A DNA stretch of 64,000 nucleotides from positions 62,001 through 126,000 of the forward strand of contig NZ_JAQSDH010000022.1 of NCBI RefSeq assembly GCF_029945805.1, written 5' to 3'. Under the pieces are notes generated by a model. The model ran no database searches, had not been told where the DNA came from, and worked only from the letters and a program-made list of their open reading frames with translations. The stretch comes from Flavobacterium sp. (GTDB taxonomy: Bacteria > Bacteroidota > Bacteroidia > Flavobacteriales > Flavobacteriaceae). Each line of letters starts with the position of its first letter. Positions within the stretch are counted from its first letter, which is position 1. Of this stretch, positions 1-6,750 are shown piece by piece. The position numbers and the translations under genes are program-made.

Positions 1-1190
1 GTTACAGAGAGTTGTCCACGCTGCTAACAAATTTAAATTTATCAGGATATTTCGGCTATAGAAGTCCCGGTTATCCTTTGCTCCTATCACTTGCCAACGG
101 GAACTTCTACATTGTTATTTTTTTGCAATTTTTGATAGGTGTTGCTAGTATGGTTGTTTTGTATAAAAATATGCTGCTTTTAAAATTCAGCAGTAAAAAT
201 GCCTTGTTTGCAACTCTTGTTATGAACAGTTTTTTACATGTGGCTTTTTATGAAACTTGTATCCTAACAGAATCATTGACATTGTTTTTTATGACATTTG
301 TTTTCAATGTCATGCTAAACAATTATTTTAATAATAAATCCATTAAAACAGATTTATTGATGGCGTTTTTACTGGCTTATCTGGTATTTATTAAGCCTTT
401 TTATATCTTTCTGCCTATCCTTATTTATGGTTTTTTTATTTTAAAAAATTTTAATGCGGGTATTTTTCGCAGCTCTAAAATAATCATACTTTTTTTTCCG
501 ATAATGATTTTCTTAGGTTGGTCTTATGTAAACAAAATCAATACCGGATATTTTGTGCCTACTACTTTTTATGGCTATAACCTATCTCAAAACTGCGTTT
601 ATTTTGCAGAAAAGACTTCACCCAAATACGAGGAAATTTCAAAAATCTATGTGCGTCACAGAGAGGAAAAAATAAGTCAAGGAAAAGATGTTTCAATGTC
701 AATCTGGGACGCATACAACGATATCCAAGAGGCAACAGGCTTATCTTTTGTTGATTTATCCTTCGAGTTAAGTCAGTACAGCAAAGAACTTATAAAAAAC
801 AATCCAGCCGATTATCTAAAACAGGTAACTGTTTCATGGTATGATTTCTGGAGAACTGATATTTATTGGAATGAAACACAATTTAAGGTAAAAAAATCGG
901 CGCCTGCATTTATTTGGGTTTGGGATATTCAGCATTATCTACTTCGTTTTTTTAAAATTGCCTTTCTCTTTAACATCTTGCTTCTACTTTTTTCTTTCAT
1001 GAAAAATCGCACTTTTTCATCAGAAATTATCATTACAACAATTATTATAGTAACATCTTTACTTCAGGCATTTTCAACTTATGGAACCAATTCGAGATTC
1101 AGTTATCCTTTTGAATCATTGATGATCGTTGTAGTTTTATTACAGTTTAAAAAACTTTGGTTAGATTTTAGAACCAAAAAAATATTTTGA
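1..1190 (+). CDS. GT-C family membrane glycosyltransferase, 5' end outside window
   Basis: The reading frame is open to the first base of the window, so the true start lies upstream; the first internal start is a TTG at 12. The visible ~395 residues hold a hydrophobic N-terminal half with many membrane helices and a luminal segment 'RSPGYPLLLS' near the front, as in ArnT/PMT-like GT-C enzymes that use lipid-linked sugars. About 50-80 N-terminal residues, including the usual first catalytic Asp loop, are probably missing. After a soluble middle part (about 190-295), more helices follow and the protein ends in a basic tail. Substrate is unknown. The family call is by fold pattern only. Confidence 0.6.
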   Translation, partial: YRELSTLLTNLNLSGYFGYRSPGYPLLLSLANGNFYIVIFLQFLIGVASMVVLYKNMLLLKFSSKNALFATLVMNSFLHVAFYETCILTESLTLFFMTFVFNVMLNNYFNNKSIKTDLLMAFLLAYLVFIKPFYIFLPILIYGFFILKNFNAGIFRSSKIIILFFPIMIFLGWSYVNKINTGYFVPTTFYGYNLSQNCVYFAEKTSPKYEEISKIYVRHREEKISQGKDVSMSIWDAYNDIQEATGLSFVDLSFELSQYSKELIKNNPADYLKQVTVSWYDFWRTDIYWNETQFKVKKSAPAFIWVWDIQHYLLRFFKIAFLFNILLLLFSFMKNRTFSSEIIITTIIIVTSLLQAFSTYGTNSRFSYPFESLMIVVVLLQFKKLWLDFRTKKIF

Positions 1191-1643
1191 ATTTATAGGA
1201 AAAATTCTTGTGTCGAAATTATTTTAACGCATTTAATCTATAATATTCCCATTTTGTCTGCTTTTTTATTATTTCTGAGTACCATAAATTCTCAAAAGAT
1301 AACAAGTATACTATTAGTTTGCATTTTGTTCTTGATTTCAAGCACAACGCAAGTCGGCATAGCAATCCACACTCCTAGTGCAGCTTTAGACGTCAATGGC
1401 GCCATGAGAAGGCGCTCTACTTAAACAAATAACCGTGAAACTTCGGCTAAAGATTCTAGTTTCGGATAGATATGGAAATGTGCAACATATTCTTGCGAAT
1501 AGTTTAAAGATTGGCGCTTAGCCCGAATTTGCAAAAGAATTTTATCAACATTCATACACACAAAATATTAGGTATATCCAGAGACATACTATTATAACTA
1601 TACTAAATTGTGGTATTTGCAAAAACCAAATATACCAAAAAAA
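1191..1643. other. Gene-poor region with decayed coding fragments
   Basis: No intact gene is visible here. The stretch holds two short coding relics (1349-1424 and 1450-1521, listed separately) and otherwise AT-rich sequence. From about 1644 it runs into the first copy of a duplicated leader segment. Confidence 0.6.
1349..1521 (+). pseudogene. Relic of a repetitive surface or tail-fibre-like protein
   Basis: One frame reads 'TQVGIAIHTPSAALDVNGAM' and stops at 1424. A different frame from 1450 reads 'ILVSDRYGNVQHILANSLKI' and stops at 1521. The pairs VGI..PSAALDVNG and LVSD..GNV are the typical opening and later motifs of large Bacteroidota surface proteins and tail-fibre-like proteins. Here they are adjacent, out of frame, without a start codon and cut off, so this is a decayed, internally deleted remnant. 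The motif match is from memory of the family pattern. Confidence 0.5.
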
Positions 1644-1881
1644 AAAACTAATCCTACAAAAAATTAAACATAAAATTATTCCATTTGCGAATAATTTTGC
1701 GAGCTTAGTTTTATAACACTTCCAAAATAATTAGTCAATTTTACATTCAACAAAACCATTCTGCAGAAAATTATTTTTGTTATAAGTCAAAAATTAGTTA
1801 TAAGTTTAAAATGAATTAAAATGAAAAAATTATTTTTTACAGCTATTGCACTAGTTGCATTTAGTGGAGTTTCGATGGCAG
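1644..1881 (+). repeat. Duplicated leader segment, copy 1
   Basis: About 238 bp that recur at 3266-3502 with only scattered differences. The unit starts near 'AAAACTAATCCTAC', runs through an AT-rich upstream region and ends just after the signal-peptide codons of the small protein gene. Copy 1 feeds the gene at 1821 and copy 2 the gene at 3442. Similarity stops at the signal-peptide cleavage site, so the two mature proteins differ. Confidence 0.85.
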
Positions 1882-2045
1882 AAACGGTTGTCATAAAACA
1901 AAAAGTTGATTTAGTTAGAGGTAGTCATGAAATGTGTAATGAAGCAGGCCATAAAGCATTTGTTCAAGCCATGTTAGCAGACGTTCCACTTGAAGGATCA
2001 TTCAATATAGCACAAGCGGTTTATACTTTATGTATGTCGATTTAA
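1821..2045 (+). CDS. Small secreted two-cysteine protein (copy 1)
   Basis: This 74-residue protein begins with a clear Sec signal peptide (MKKLFFTAIALVAFSGVSMA, cleavage after SMA at about 20). The mature part is about 54 residues with two cysteines exactly 31 residues apart (C-X31-C) near its middle and end. The gene at 3442 has nearly the same signal peptide and the same C-X31-C spacing but a very different mature sequence. An intrinsic terminator (2084-2116) follows and then a GLPGLI gene. No known family is recognised. A disulfide-closed periplasmic or secreted peptide is an inference. Confidence 0.7.
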   Translation: MKKLFFTAIALVAFSGVSMAETVVIKQKVDLVRGSHEMCNEAGHKAFVQAMLADVPLEGSFNIAQAVYTLCMSI

Positions 2046-2083
2046 TTAACTAATTTAAAAGAGTTCACTAATATCCATTCATT

Positions 2084-2116
2084 AAAAACACTTGCAAAAC
2101 CTGCAAGTGTTTTTTT
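2084..2116 (+). terminator. Terminator between small peptide gene and GLPGLI gene
   Basis: The stem ACACTTGCA / TGCAAGTGT has a short loop (AAACC) and is followed by seven T. It lies 38 bp after the peptide stop and 16 bp before the next start. It can end most transcripts after the peptide gene while letting some read into the GLPGLI gene. Confidence 0.85.
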
Positions 2117-2131
2117 CTAAAAATAACAACG

Positions 2132-2851
2132 ATGAGATCTTTATTTTTTATTTTATTTTTTTCCTCATTAAACCTGCTTGCTCAAAATGATAAATTAAAT
2201 GTCAAATATGATGTCATAATTGGGGATGACGACAAAATTTCAAAAGACAACATAATTAGTGTGTATCATAAATCTGCAAGTGAAAATGCAAAATATCTTA
2301 GCTTTACCCTAAGTGTCAATAATTTGGAAACCTATTTTTATGTCAATAATACTATCGAAGATAGTTCCTCAGGTGGGATAGCGTTTGCAAAAGCATTTAG
2401 TGGATTCACTTCAACAACTTATTCAGAATTAAATTCACCCTATTATTACCAAAGTTTTGATGAGTCAATTTTAGGAAAATATGTTCTCCAAAAAGTAAAA
2501 ATTAAGTATAATTGGCGGCTAACAACAGAAACCAAGGATATATCCGGTTTTTTATGTTACAAAGCAACATTTGAGGATGTTGTAACCAACCTGTTAAGTG
2601 GTAAAGAATCGAAATTTTTAGTCACTGCTTGGTATGCACCACAAATTCCTATTTCAAGTGGACCGCTTTTTTATAATGGATTACCAGGTTTAATCTTAGA
2701 ATTAGATAGAAGAGGTGTGGTTTTTGGTGCTAAACAAATTGAATTTAATCCCATTAAAGAACCCTATATAGAAAGACCAGATTTAAATAAATTAAGAGAT
2801 GCAAAAGAAGTTGAAAATTTAAAATTAAATTATTTTAATCCCAAAGAATAA
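2132..2851 (+). CDS. GLPGLI family protein
   Basis: A 239-residue secreted protein with a signal peptide at 1-17 (ends LLAQ). It carries the family landmarks in order: 'CYKATF' at about 150, 'VTAWYAPQIP' at about 170, and 'NGLPGLILEL' at about 190. Function of the GLPGLI family is unknown; members are periplasmic or surface proteins of Bacteroidota and often sit next to outer-membrane barrel proteins. Its stop is 5 bp before the 5' remnant of such a barrel gene (2857), the same arrangement as the intact pair at 6029/6751. It is the first of five paralogues here. Confidence 0.9.
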   Translation: MRSLFFILFFSSLNLLAQNDKLNVKYDVIIGDDDKISKDNIISVYHKSASENAKYLSFTLSVNNLETYFYVNNTIEDSSSGGIAFAKAFSGFTSTTYSELNSPYYYQSFDESILGKYVLQKVKIKYNWRLTTETKDISGFLCYKATFEDVVTNLLSGKESKFLVTAWYAPQIPISSGPLFYNGLPGLILELDRRGVVFGAKQIEFNPIKEPYIERPDLNKLRDAKEVENLKLNYFNPKE

Positions 2852-2856
2852 TTTTA

Positions 2857-3289
2857 ATGCACAAAACGCTTTTCTTATTATTAATAAGTTCATTCACCTT
2901 CTCACAAACCCACACCATCACCCGTGTGGTTTCTGATTCTATAAATGTTCCGTTAGAAAGTGCCAACATCATAGCAAAACCCTTGATGGAAAATGCACAA
3001 CTTAAATTCGCCATCGCAGACAATAAAGGACGTTATTGCTTAGAGTTAGAAAACGCCATAAAATATGAAGTTACAGCTTGGTTTTGTCCTCAAATTCCAC
3101 TTAACTTCGGACCAGTATATTATAGGTTTGATATTAGAAATCAGCTATCTGGATGTAACTTTAGTTGCAACTAAAATAACTCTTGAATTAGAGGAAAAGA
3201 AAATTATAAAACCATATGGAATTAATAAAATTTCTATTGATGAATACAGTATTAAATTATCAGATAAAACTAATCCTACAAAAAATTAA
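2857..3289 (+). pseudogene. Mosaic pseudogene: barrel-protein 5' end joined to GLPGLI 3' end
   Basis: The first ~208 bp match the start of the barrel gene at 6751 (signal peptide plus the carboxypeptidase-like domain up to 'ENAIKYEVTA'). At about 3061-3080 it switches to the 3' part of the GLPGLI gene at 4514 ('AWFCPQIP' onward). An 11-bp deletion (ACGATTTACCG) relative to 4514 then removes part of the LPGLI signature and shifts the frame, so the first frame stops at 3174. The downstream frame still reads the GLPGLI tail to 'SIKLSDK', where at about 3267 it runs into leader repeat copy 2. The three-part mosaic is direct evidence of recombination among the neighbouring paralogues. Confidence 0.85.
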
Positions 3290-3502
3290 ACATAAAATTA
3301 TTCCATTTGCGAATAATTTTGCGAGGTTAGTTTTATAATACTTCCAAAATAATTAGTCAATTTTACATTCAACAAAACCATTCTGCAGAAAATCATTTTG
3401 TTATAAGTCAAAAATTAGTTATAAATCTAAAACGTATTAAAATGAAAAAATTATTTTTTACAGCTATTGCACTAGTTGCATTTAGCGGAATTTCGATGGC
3501 GA
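3266..3502 (+). repeat. Duplicated leader segment, copy 2
   Basis: Second copy of the segment at 1644-1881, offset by 1621-1622 bp, with one small indel and few substitutions. It starts inside the mosaic pseudogene and ends after the signal-peptide codons of the gene at 3442. Confidence 0.85.
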
Positions 3503-3720
3503 ATACAATTATTAAAATTGAATTTAAGACTGTAGAGGCGATTAATCTTAGTTTAAAAGATCAAAAAAACACAGAAGAAGCCGTAGGACCCGATTGTGTA
3601 TTTGAAAAATTTAAAGCTTATAATGCTGCCAGAGAGGCTGGTTTTAGCGTTAGTGACTCAACAAGCCTTTCATACTCTATATATTTTGACTGTATGAAGA
3701 ATTTTTCCATAGAACCATAA
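3442..3720 (+). CDS. Small secreted two-cysteine protein (copy 2)
   Basis: A 92-residue protein whose signal peptide differs from that of the gene at 1821 at a single position before the cleavage site (GISMA instead of GVSMA). The mature part is about 72 residues, longer than copy 1 by an insert before the first Cys. The two Cys are again separated by exactly 31 residues, with an A/S-rich middle and an aromatic residue shortly before the second Cys. A hairpin and a GLPGLI gene follow, as for copy 1. Family and function are unknown. Confidence 0.7.
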   Translation: MKKLFFTAIALVAFSGISMANTIIKIEFKTVEAINLSLKDQKNTEEAVGPDCVFEKFKAYNAAREAGFSVSDSTSLSYSIYFDCMKNFSIEP

Positions 3721-3728
3721 TCTAAAAC

Positions 3729-3761
3729 AAAACCCCCCTTTGACATTATCTGGGTGGGTTT
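3729..3761 (+). terminator. Hairpin between second peptide gene and GLPGLI gene
   Basis: AAACCC-CCC pairs with GGG-T-GGGTTT across a loop of about 13 bases. There is no long T run, so termination would be weak or the hairpin may block or protect. Its place between the peptide gene and the GLPGLI gene mirrors the stronger hairpin at 2084-2116. Confidence 0.55.
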
Positions 3762-3775
3762 AAATATAATTGACT

Positions 3776-4483
3776 ATGAAGTATTATTACTCCTTATTTT
3801 TTATTTTCGCATTTTTCAACCTTAACGCACAACTAAATACAATCAGCATTGAATATAAGGTGATAGTTAACGATGAAGAAAAACTTTTTGACAACAACAG
3901 TGCTCTAAAACAATTACTTAAAAATGCAATAACGAATTCGGGAAAGCTATCTTTCTTATTATTGGCAAAAAATGGCAATTCAAAATTCGTAAATAAATCG
4001 ATTTTAAACCTGGAGGATGGTAATGGCTCAAATAATGCAATTTTCCCTTTCATAGGATATGCCGGAAATGTTTATACCTTTAAAGATTCAGTACTTGTTC
4101 AATCTTCCATTCTAGGAGGTAAAATATATGTCAGAAAAAACAATATTTCAAATTGGAAAATAACTAATGAAACTAAAATGATTGACAAACATCTATGTTA
4201 CAAGGCTACTAACGTATATACTGTAATTAGTCCTGACAAAGAGTTTAATCATCCCGTTACAGCGTGGTTTTGTCCAAATTTACCCTACCCATTCGGACCA
4301 AATGGTTATGGAAATCTACCTGGATTAATATTAGAATTACAAGTGCGAAATAGTGTTTTTGGCGTGTCTAAAATCAATCTTGAAACCAAAGATGATTTTG
4401 ATGTTAGTGAAATCAAAAACATAAAAATAATTACTGAAATACAATTGGAAAAATTACTTTTAAAAAAAATGGAAGAGGAGTAA
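3776..4483 (+). CDS. GLPGLI family protein
   Basis: About 235 residues. The ATG at 3776 is preferred over an in-frame TTG at 3770 because it opens directly on the signal peptide (MKYYYSLFFIFAFFNLNAQ). Landmarks are 'CYKATN' at about 143, 'VTAWFCPNLP' at about 163 and 'NLPGLILEL' near 183. Only 15 bp separate its start from the preceding hairpin, so it probably depends on read-through from the peptide gene or on a promoter inside that gene. The C-terminus is lysine/glutamate rich like its siblings. Biochemical role is unknown. Confidence 0.88.
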   Translation: MKYYYSLFFIFAFFNLNAQLNTISIEYKVIVNDEEKLFDNNSALKQLLKNAITNSGKLSFLLLAKNGNSKFVNKSILNLEDGNGSNNAIFPFIGYAGNVYTFKDSVLVQSSILGGKIYVRKNNISNWKITNETKMIDKHLCYKATNVYTVISPDKEFNHPVTAWFCPNLPYPFGPNGYGNLPGLILELQVRNSVFGVSKINLETKDDFDVSEIKNIKIITEIQLEKLLLKKMEEE

Positions 4484-4513
4484 AAGCATTTGACCCTCAA
4501 TTTATCTGAATAA

Positions 4514-5266
4514 ATGGCAAACAAACTCATTGTAATATTCTATCTATTCTTAAGCGCTATATGCTTTTCCCAAGTAAGAAAGAAATTAACAGTTGATTAC
4601 ACGTTGTATATATCTGATCAAGTAGGCGTGACCGACTCACAAAATTCACAAATACTAAAAGGGATAGTAAAAGAAAGTGGAAATGTTTATTTTAGGCTAT
4701 ATATAAATGATACTATTTCTTATTTTATTGAAAATAACGGGATTTCATCCTCGAATCTTTCTACACAATTGGCGATAAACAAATCAAAATATTCAACTCC
4801 AATTTATTTTAATACCGATAAAACATTTATTTTTAACAACAATCCAAATTTTATTTTCTTCCATAAAAATGAGTTCTTAATAAGGAAAGAGCAAATTAAG
4901 AATTGGAATGTAACTAAAGAAAAAAAAATAATTGATGGTAAAAGTTGCTACAAGGCTACTACTAGCGATTATTTTTACAATAATAAATCCGCTAAAATTG
5001 AATACGAAGTTACAGCTTGGTTTTGTCCTCAAATTCCAATTAACTTTGGGCCAGTATATTATAACGATTTACCGGGTTTGATATTAGAAATCAGCTATCT
5101 GGATGTAACTTTAGTTGCAACTAAAATAACTCTTGAATTAGAGGAAAAGAAAATTATAAAACCATATGGAATTAATAAAATTTCTATTGATGAATACAGT
5201 ATTAAATTATCAGATAAAATTACAGAAATGATTGAGGAAGCGGATATTCAAGAAGGTAAAAAATAA
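4514..5266 (+). CDS. GLPGLI family protein
   Basis: 250 residues with signal peptide MANKLIVIFYLFLSAICFSQ. The conserved stretch runs 'CYKATT' (about 151), 'VTAWFCPQIP' (about 172), 'NDLPGLILEI' (about 189). Its 3' part is the source or sister of the segment in the mosaic pseudogene at 2857-3289. It follows the previous GLPGLI gene after 30 bp in the same direction, so the genes from 3776 to 6745 may form one transcript. Function unknown. Confidence 0.88.
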   Translation: MANKLIVIFYLFLSAICFSQVRKKLTVDYTLYISDQVGVTDSQNSQILKGIVKESGNVYFRLYINDTISYFIENNGISSSNLSTQLAINKSKYSTPIYFNTDKTFIFNNNPNFIFFHKNEFLIRKEQIKNWNVTKEKKIIDGKSCYKATTSDYFYNNKSAKIEYEVTAWFCPQIPINFGPVYYNDLPGLILEISYLDVTLVATKITLELEEKKIIKPYGINKISIDEYSIKLSDKITEMIEEADIQEGKK

Positions 5267-5327
5267 CTAAATTTATTGATATTAAGATATACATTTTTTC
5301 TGCCTGCATAGCTTTAAAAAAAACATA

Positions 5328-6017
5328 ATGATAAAGAAAATAATTTTAACATCATGCCTGTTCATAAGCACCATTTGCTTTTCCCAAAACAACTATGGAA
5401 TAGTTGAATATGGAATAGCAGAAGTTAATGTTCCATTGAAGGAAGGTAACAGCCAGAACGAAATGGTTAAAAACATCATTAATACCGCTAAAACACAAGA
5501 ATTTGAATTAAAATTTAAAGGGAAAATTTCTTCATTTACTAATAAAGAATCTTTAGACATTGAGCAAGATGAAACATTAAGTAAATTAGCTAAAATTGCC
5601 TATACCACATCTGACTCATTTTACCTTTACTTAGATAAAAAAATACTTTTAAAAAAAAATGAGGAGAACATTTTAATAAAAGAGCAATCCAAAGATTATG
5701 GCTGGGAAATTTCGACAGAGTCAAAAAAAATAGATCAATATATGTGCTACAAAGCTACTTGTTCTATTTCATATATAAGCAGGGTTGGCAAAAAAGAAAA
5801 AATCATAACGGCCTGGTTTGCCCCCAGTCTCCCGTATTCTTTTGGCCCCAAACAATATTTTGGGCTACCTGGATTAATTTTAGAATTAACAGAAAGCTAC
5901 ACAACCTATATTGCTAAAAAAATAATCTTAAATGACAAAGAAATAGCTATAGATTTCCCTAAGGGCAAAACAGTAACTAATGAAGAATATGAACAAAAAG
6001 TATTGTCGGGAAATTAA
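5328..6017 (+). CDS. GLPGLI family protein
   Basis: 229 residues with signal peptide ending 'ISTICFSQ'. Family motifs: 'CYKATC' near 140, 'ITAWFAPSLP' near 163, 'FGLPGLILEL' near 181. It is the most diverged of the five in the C-terminal part (SYTTYIAKKI instead of the VFG-type ending). It follows the preceding gene after 61 bp and precedes the next by 11 bp. Role unknown. Confidence 0.88.
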   Translation: MIKKIILTSCLFISTICFSQNNYGIVEYGIAEVNVPLKEGNSQNEMVKNIINTAKTQEFELKFKGKISSFTNKESLDIEQDETLSKLAKIAYTTSDSFYLYLDKKILLKKNEENILIKEQSKDYGWEISTESKKIDQYMCYKATCSISYISRVGKKEKIITAWFAPSLPYSFGPKQYFGLPGLILELTESYTTYIAKKIILNDKEIAIDFPKGKTVTNEEYEQKVLSGN

Positions 6018-6028
6018 TAGTTAAAAGA

Positions 6029-6745
6029 ATGAAAGAAAAAATAATCTTCCTCACAATGTTGATTACCCTTAATGTTACTTCCCAAATCAAATCGGGCACG
6101 GTATCTTACGGCGTAACTGTTATAGAAAACAAAGACAGTAAACTAGATGAATTGATGTTATCTATGAATGCCAATTATCTAACAATTACAAAAGAGTTTG
6201 AATTTACACTCACTTTCAATTCTAAAGAATCTTTCTTTTTAAAAACTGAAAAGTTGTATTCTGATGAAGATGCCAGTAAAATGGGAATATTAAAAATTGG
6301 TTTCCACGGCAATATTCTACAAAAAAATGATAGTCTATATAAAGAGACTTCTTTAGAGAGAATAGGAAATTTTATAGTAAAAAAAGAAATTTTAAAAGGT
6401 TGGGTTATTTCTGCTGAAACCAAATTTATTGACCAATACAAGTGTTACAAAGCAACAAACGAAATAGTAGTTATTAATCCAAAAGGAACTTTTAAACATC
6501 CTGTAACCGCTTGGTTTTGTCCTCAAATTCCATTCGCTTTCGGGCCAAATGGTTTTGGAGCATTACCTGGATTAATTCTTGAACTTCAAACAAAGGATGC
6601 TGTTTTTGGCACAAAAAAAATTATTTTAAGTAATGACACAATTGTGCTAAAAACAAAACTTAAAAATTACAAGGCCATTACAGATCAAGAAATAGAAAAA
6701 CTGATAGAAAAAAAGCATGAAGAATTTATGAATGAAAAAGAATAA
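6029..6745 (+). CDS. GLPGLI family protein, paired with barrel protein
   Basis: 238 residues with signal peptide MKEKIIFLTMLITLNVTSQ. Motifs: 'CYKATN' near 140, 'VTAWFCPQIP' near 160, 'GALPGLILEL' near 178. It ends 5 bp before the large outer-membrane barrel gene, a spacing shared with the degraded pair 2132/2857. That tight pairing suggests that the periplasmic GLPGLI protein and the barrel protein act together; this is inference from context. Confidence 0.9.
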   Translation: MKEKIIFLTMLITLNVTSQIKSGTVSYGVTVIENKDSKLDELMLSMNANYLTITKEFEFTLTFNSKESFFLKTEKLYSDEDASKMGILKIGFHGNILQKNDSLYKETSLERIGNFIVKKEILKGWVISAETKFIDQYKCYKATNEIVVINPKGTFKHPVTAWFCPQIPFAFGPNGFGALPGLILELQTKDAVFGTKKIILSNDTIVLKTKLKNYKAITDQEIEKLIEKKHEEFMNEKE

Positions 6746-6750
6746 TATTA

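Noticed and set aside
3065..3289. Separate small gene of 74 codons
   Set aside because: It is the second frame of the mosaic pseudogene, reading the tail of a GLPGLI gene after the 11-bp deletion.
1644..3502. Leader repeats as ends of a composite transposon
   Set aside because: The copies are direct, there is no transposase between them and no target-site duplication; tandem duplication explains them better.
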